Shown here: in pieces, positions 63,913 through 64,000 of the stretch
How the letters are laid out: the number at the start of each line of letters is the position of its first letter
How positions within the stretch are numbered: position 1 is the stretch's first letter
Origin: Catenaria anguillulae PL171
Lineage: Eukaryota; Blastocladiomycota; Blastocladiomycetes; Blastocladiales; Catenariaceae
Direction: 5' to 3'
Assembly (NCBI GenBank): GCA_002102555.1
Contig: MCFL01000088.1
Coordinates: 32,539-96,538, forward strand
DNA length: 64,000 nt
The notes under the pieces: model-generated
What the model was told of the DNA's origin: nothing
Databases searched by the model: none
Seen by the model: only the letters and a program-made list of their open reading frames with translations
Position numbers and translations under genes: made by a program

Positions 63913-64000
63913 TGGTGACTTGTGGAGTATTGTGTGTATTATCGAGGATTGGAAAGAGAACGGAAGATGTTGCGAGTGGTGCCAGACTGTTGGTGCGAGC

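Noticed and set aside
1-64000. CRISPR arrays, bacterial operons, phage or integron structures.
   Set aside because: The DNA is eukaryotic with spliced genes; no direct-repeat/spacer array or attachment site was seen.

Overview
This window looks like nuclear DNA from a fungus that still makes a flagellum, most likely a zoosporic, GC-rich, early-diverging lineage (Blastocladiomycota is my best guess, Chytridiomycota possible). The gene set is eukaryotic and fungal: HIS6, DDI1, EMG1, ECM4-type glutathione transferase, COG4, SEC21, MTR10/TNPO3, BET1, PRI1, RRP45 and PEX11, with short GT-AG introns of about 60-160 bp. Two genes point to a motile-zoospore fungus rather than a yeast or mould: an adenylate kinase 8 homologue, normally an axonemal protein, and the 3' end of a class C (GABA-B type) GPCR. 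The species is an inference; no rRNA or barcode is present.

Layout. 1-1.5 kb: 3' part of the GPCR with a PH-like tail. 1.7-3.1 kb: Q-rich unknown protein (-). 3.3-4.1 kb: HIS6. 4.3-5.0 kb: F-box-like relic. 5.4-8.2 kb: divergent eIF3g and DDI1. 8.4-9.3 kb: EMG1. 9.6-10.4 kb: second F-box-like relic. 11-12.5 kb: multipass membrane protein with a zinc-finger motif. 12.7-13.4 kb: atypical Arf-like GTPase. 13.6-15.2 kb: ECM4-type enzyme with a 9-nt microexon. 15.6-17 kb: membrane-anchored SH3 protein. 17.8-19.4 kb: AK8. 20-21.5 kb: small membrane protein and an unidentified remnant. 21.8-24.7 kb: COG4. 25-29.9 kb: divergent CDK and gamma-COP. 31-36.4 kb: serine-rich protein and a very long PHO80-type cyclin. 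38-41.2 kb: MTR10/transportin-3. 42-43.2 kb: F-box/ankyrin-like pseudogene. 43.5-44.6 kb: second membrane-anchored SH3 protein. 45-46.7 kb: RNPS1-like SR protein. 47.2-49.8 kb: one intronless ORF fusing a UbiA/MenA-type prenyltransferase to an FAD monooxygenase. 50.5-51.9 kb: RapGAP. 52-54.8 kb: decayed DNA with a hAT transposase relic. 55-56.2 kb: chorismate-lyase-like protein. 57.2-57.6 kb: BET1. 58.2-59.3 kb: unknown. 59.5-62.4 kb: divergent PRI1 and RRP45. 62.7-63.9 kb: PEX11.

Most genes are unrelated housekeeping functions; no operon-like logic is expected. Some functional neighbours stand out: COG4, SEC21 and BET1 all serve ER-Golgi traffic; a CDK and a cyclin lie 7 kb apart (probably not partners); and a chorismate-lyase-like gene lies 5 kb from the prenyltransferase-monooxygenase fusion, the three activity types that open ubiquinone-style quinone synthesis. 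The most unusual items are that fusion, the AK8 homologue that has lost both P-loops, and the microexon carrying the catalytic CPW motif of the ECM4-type enzyme. Exon boundaries were derived by hand from splice consensus, frame continuity and remembered family motifs; no alignment or transcript data were available.
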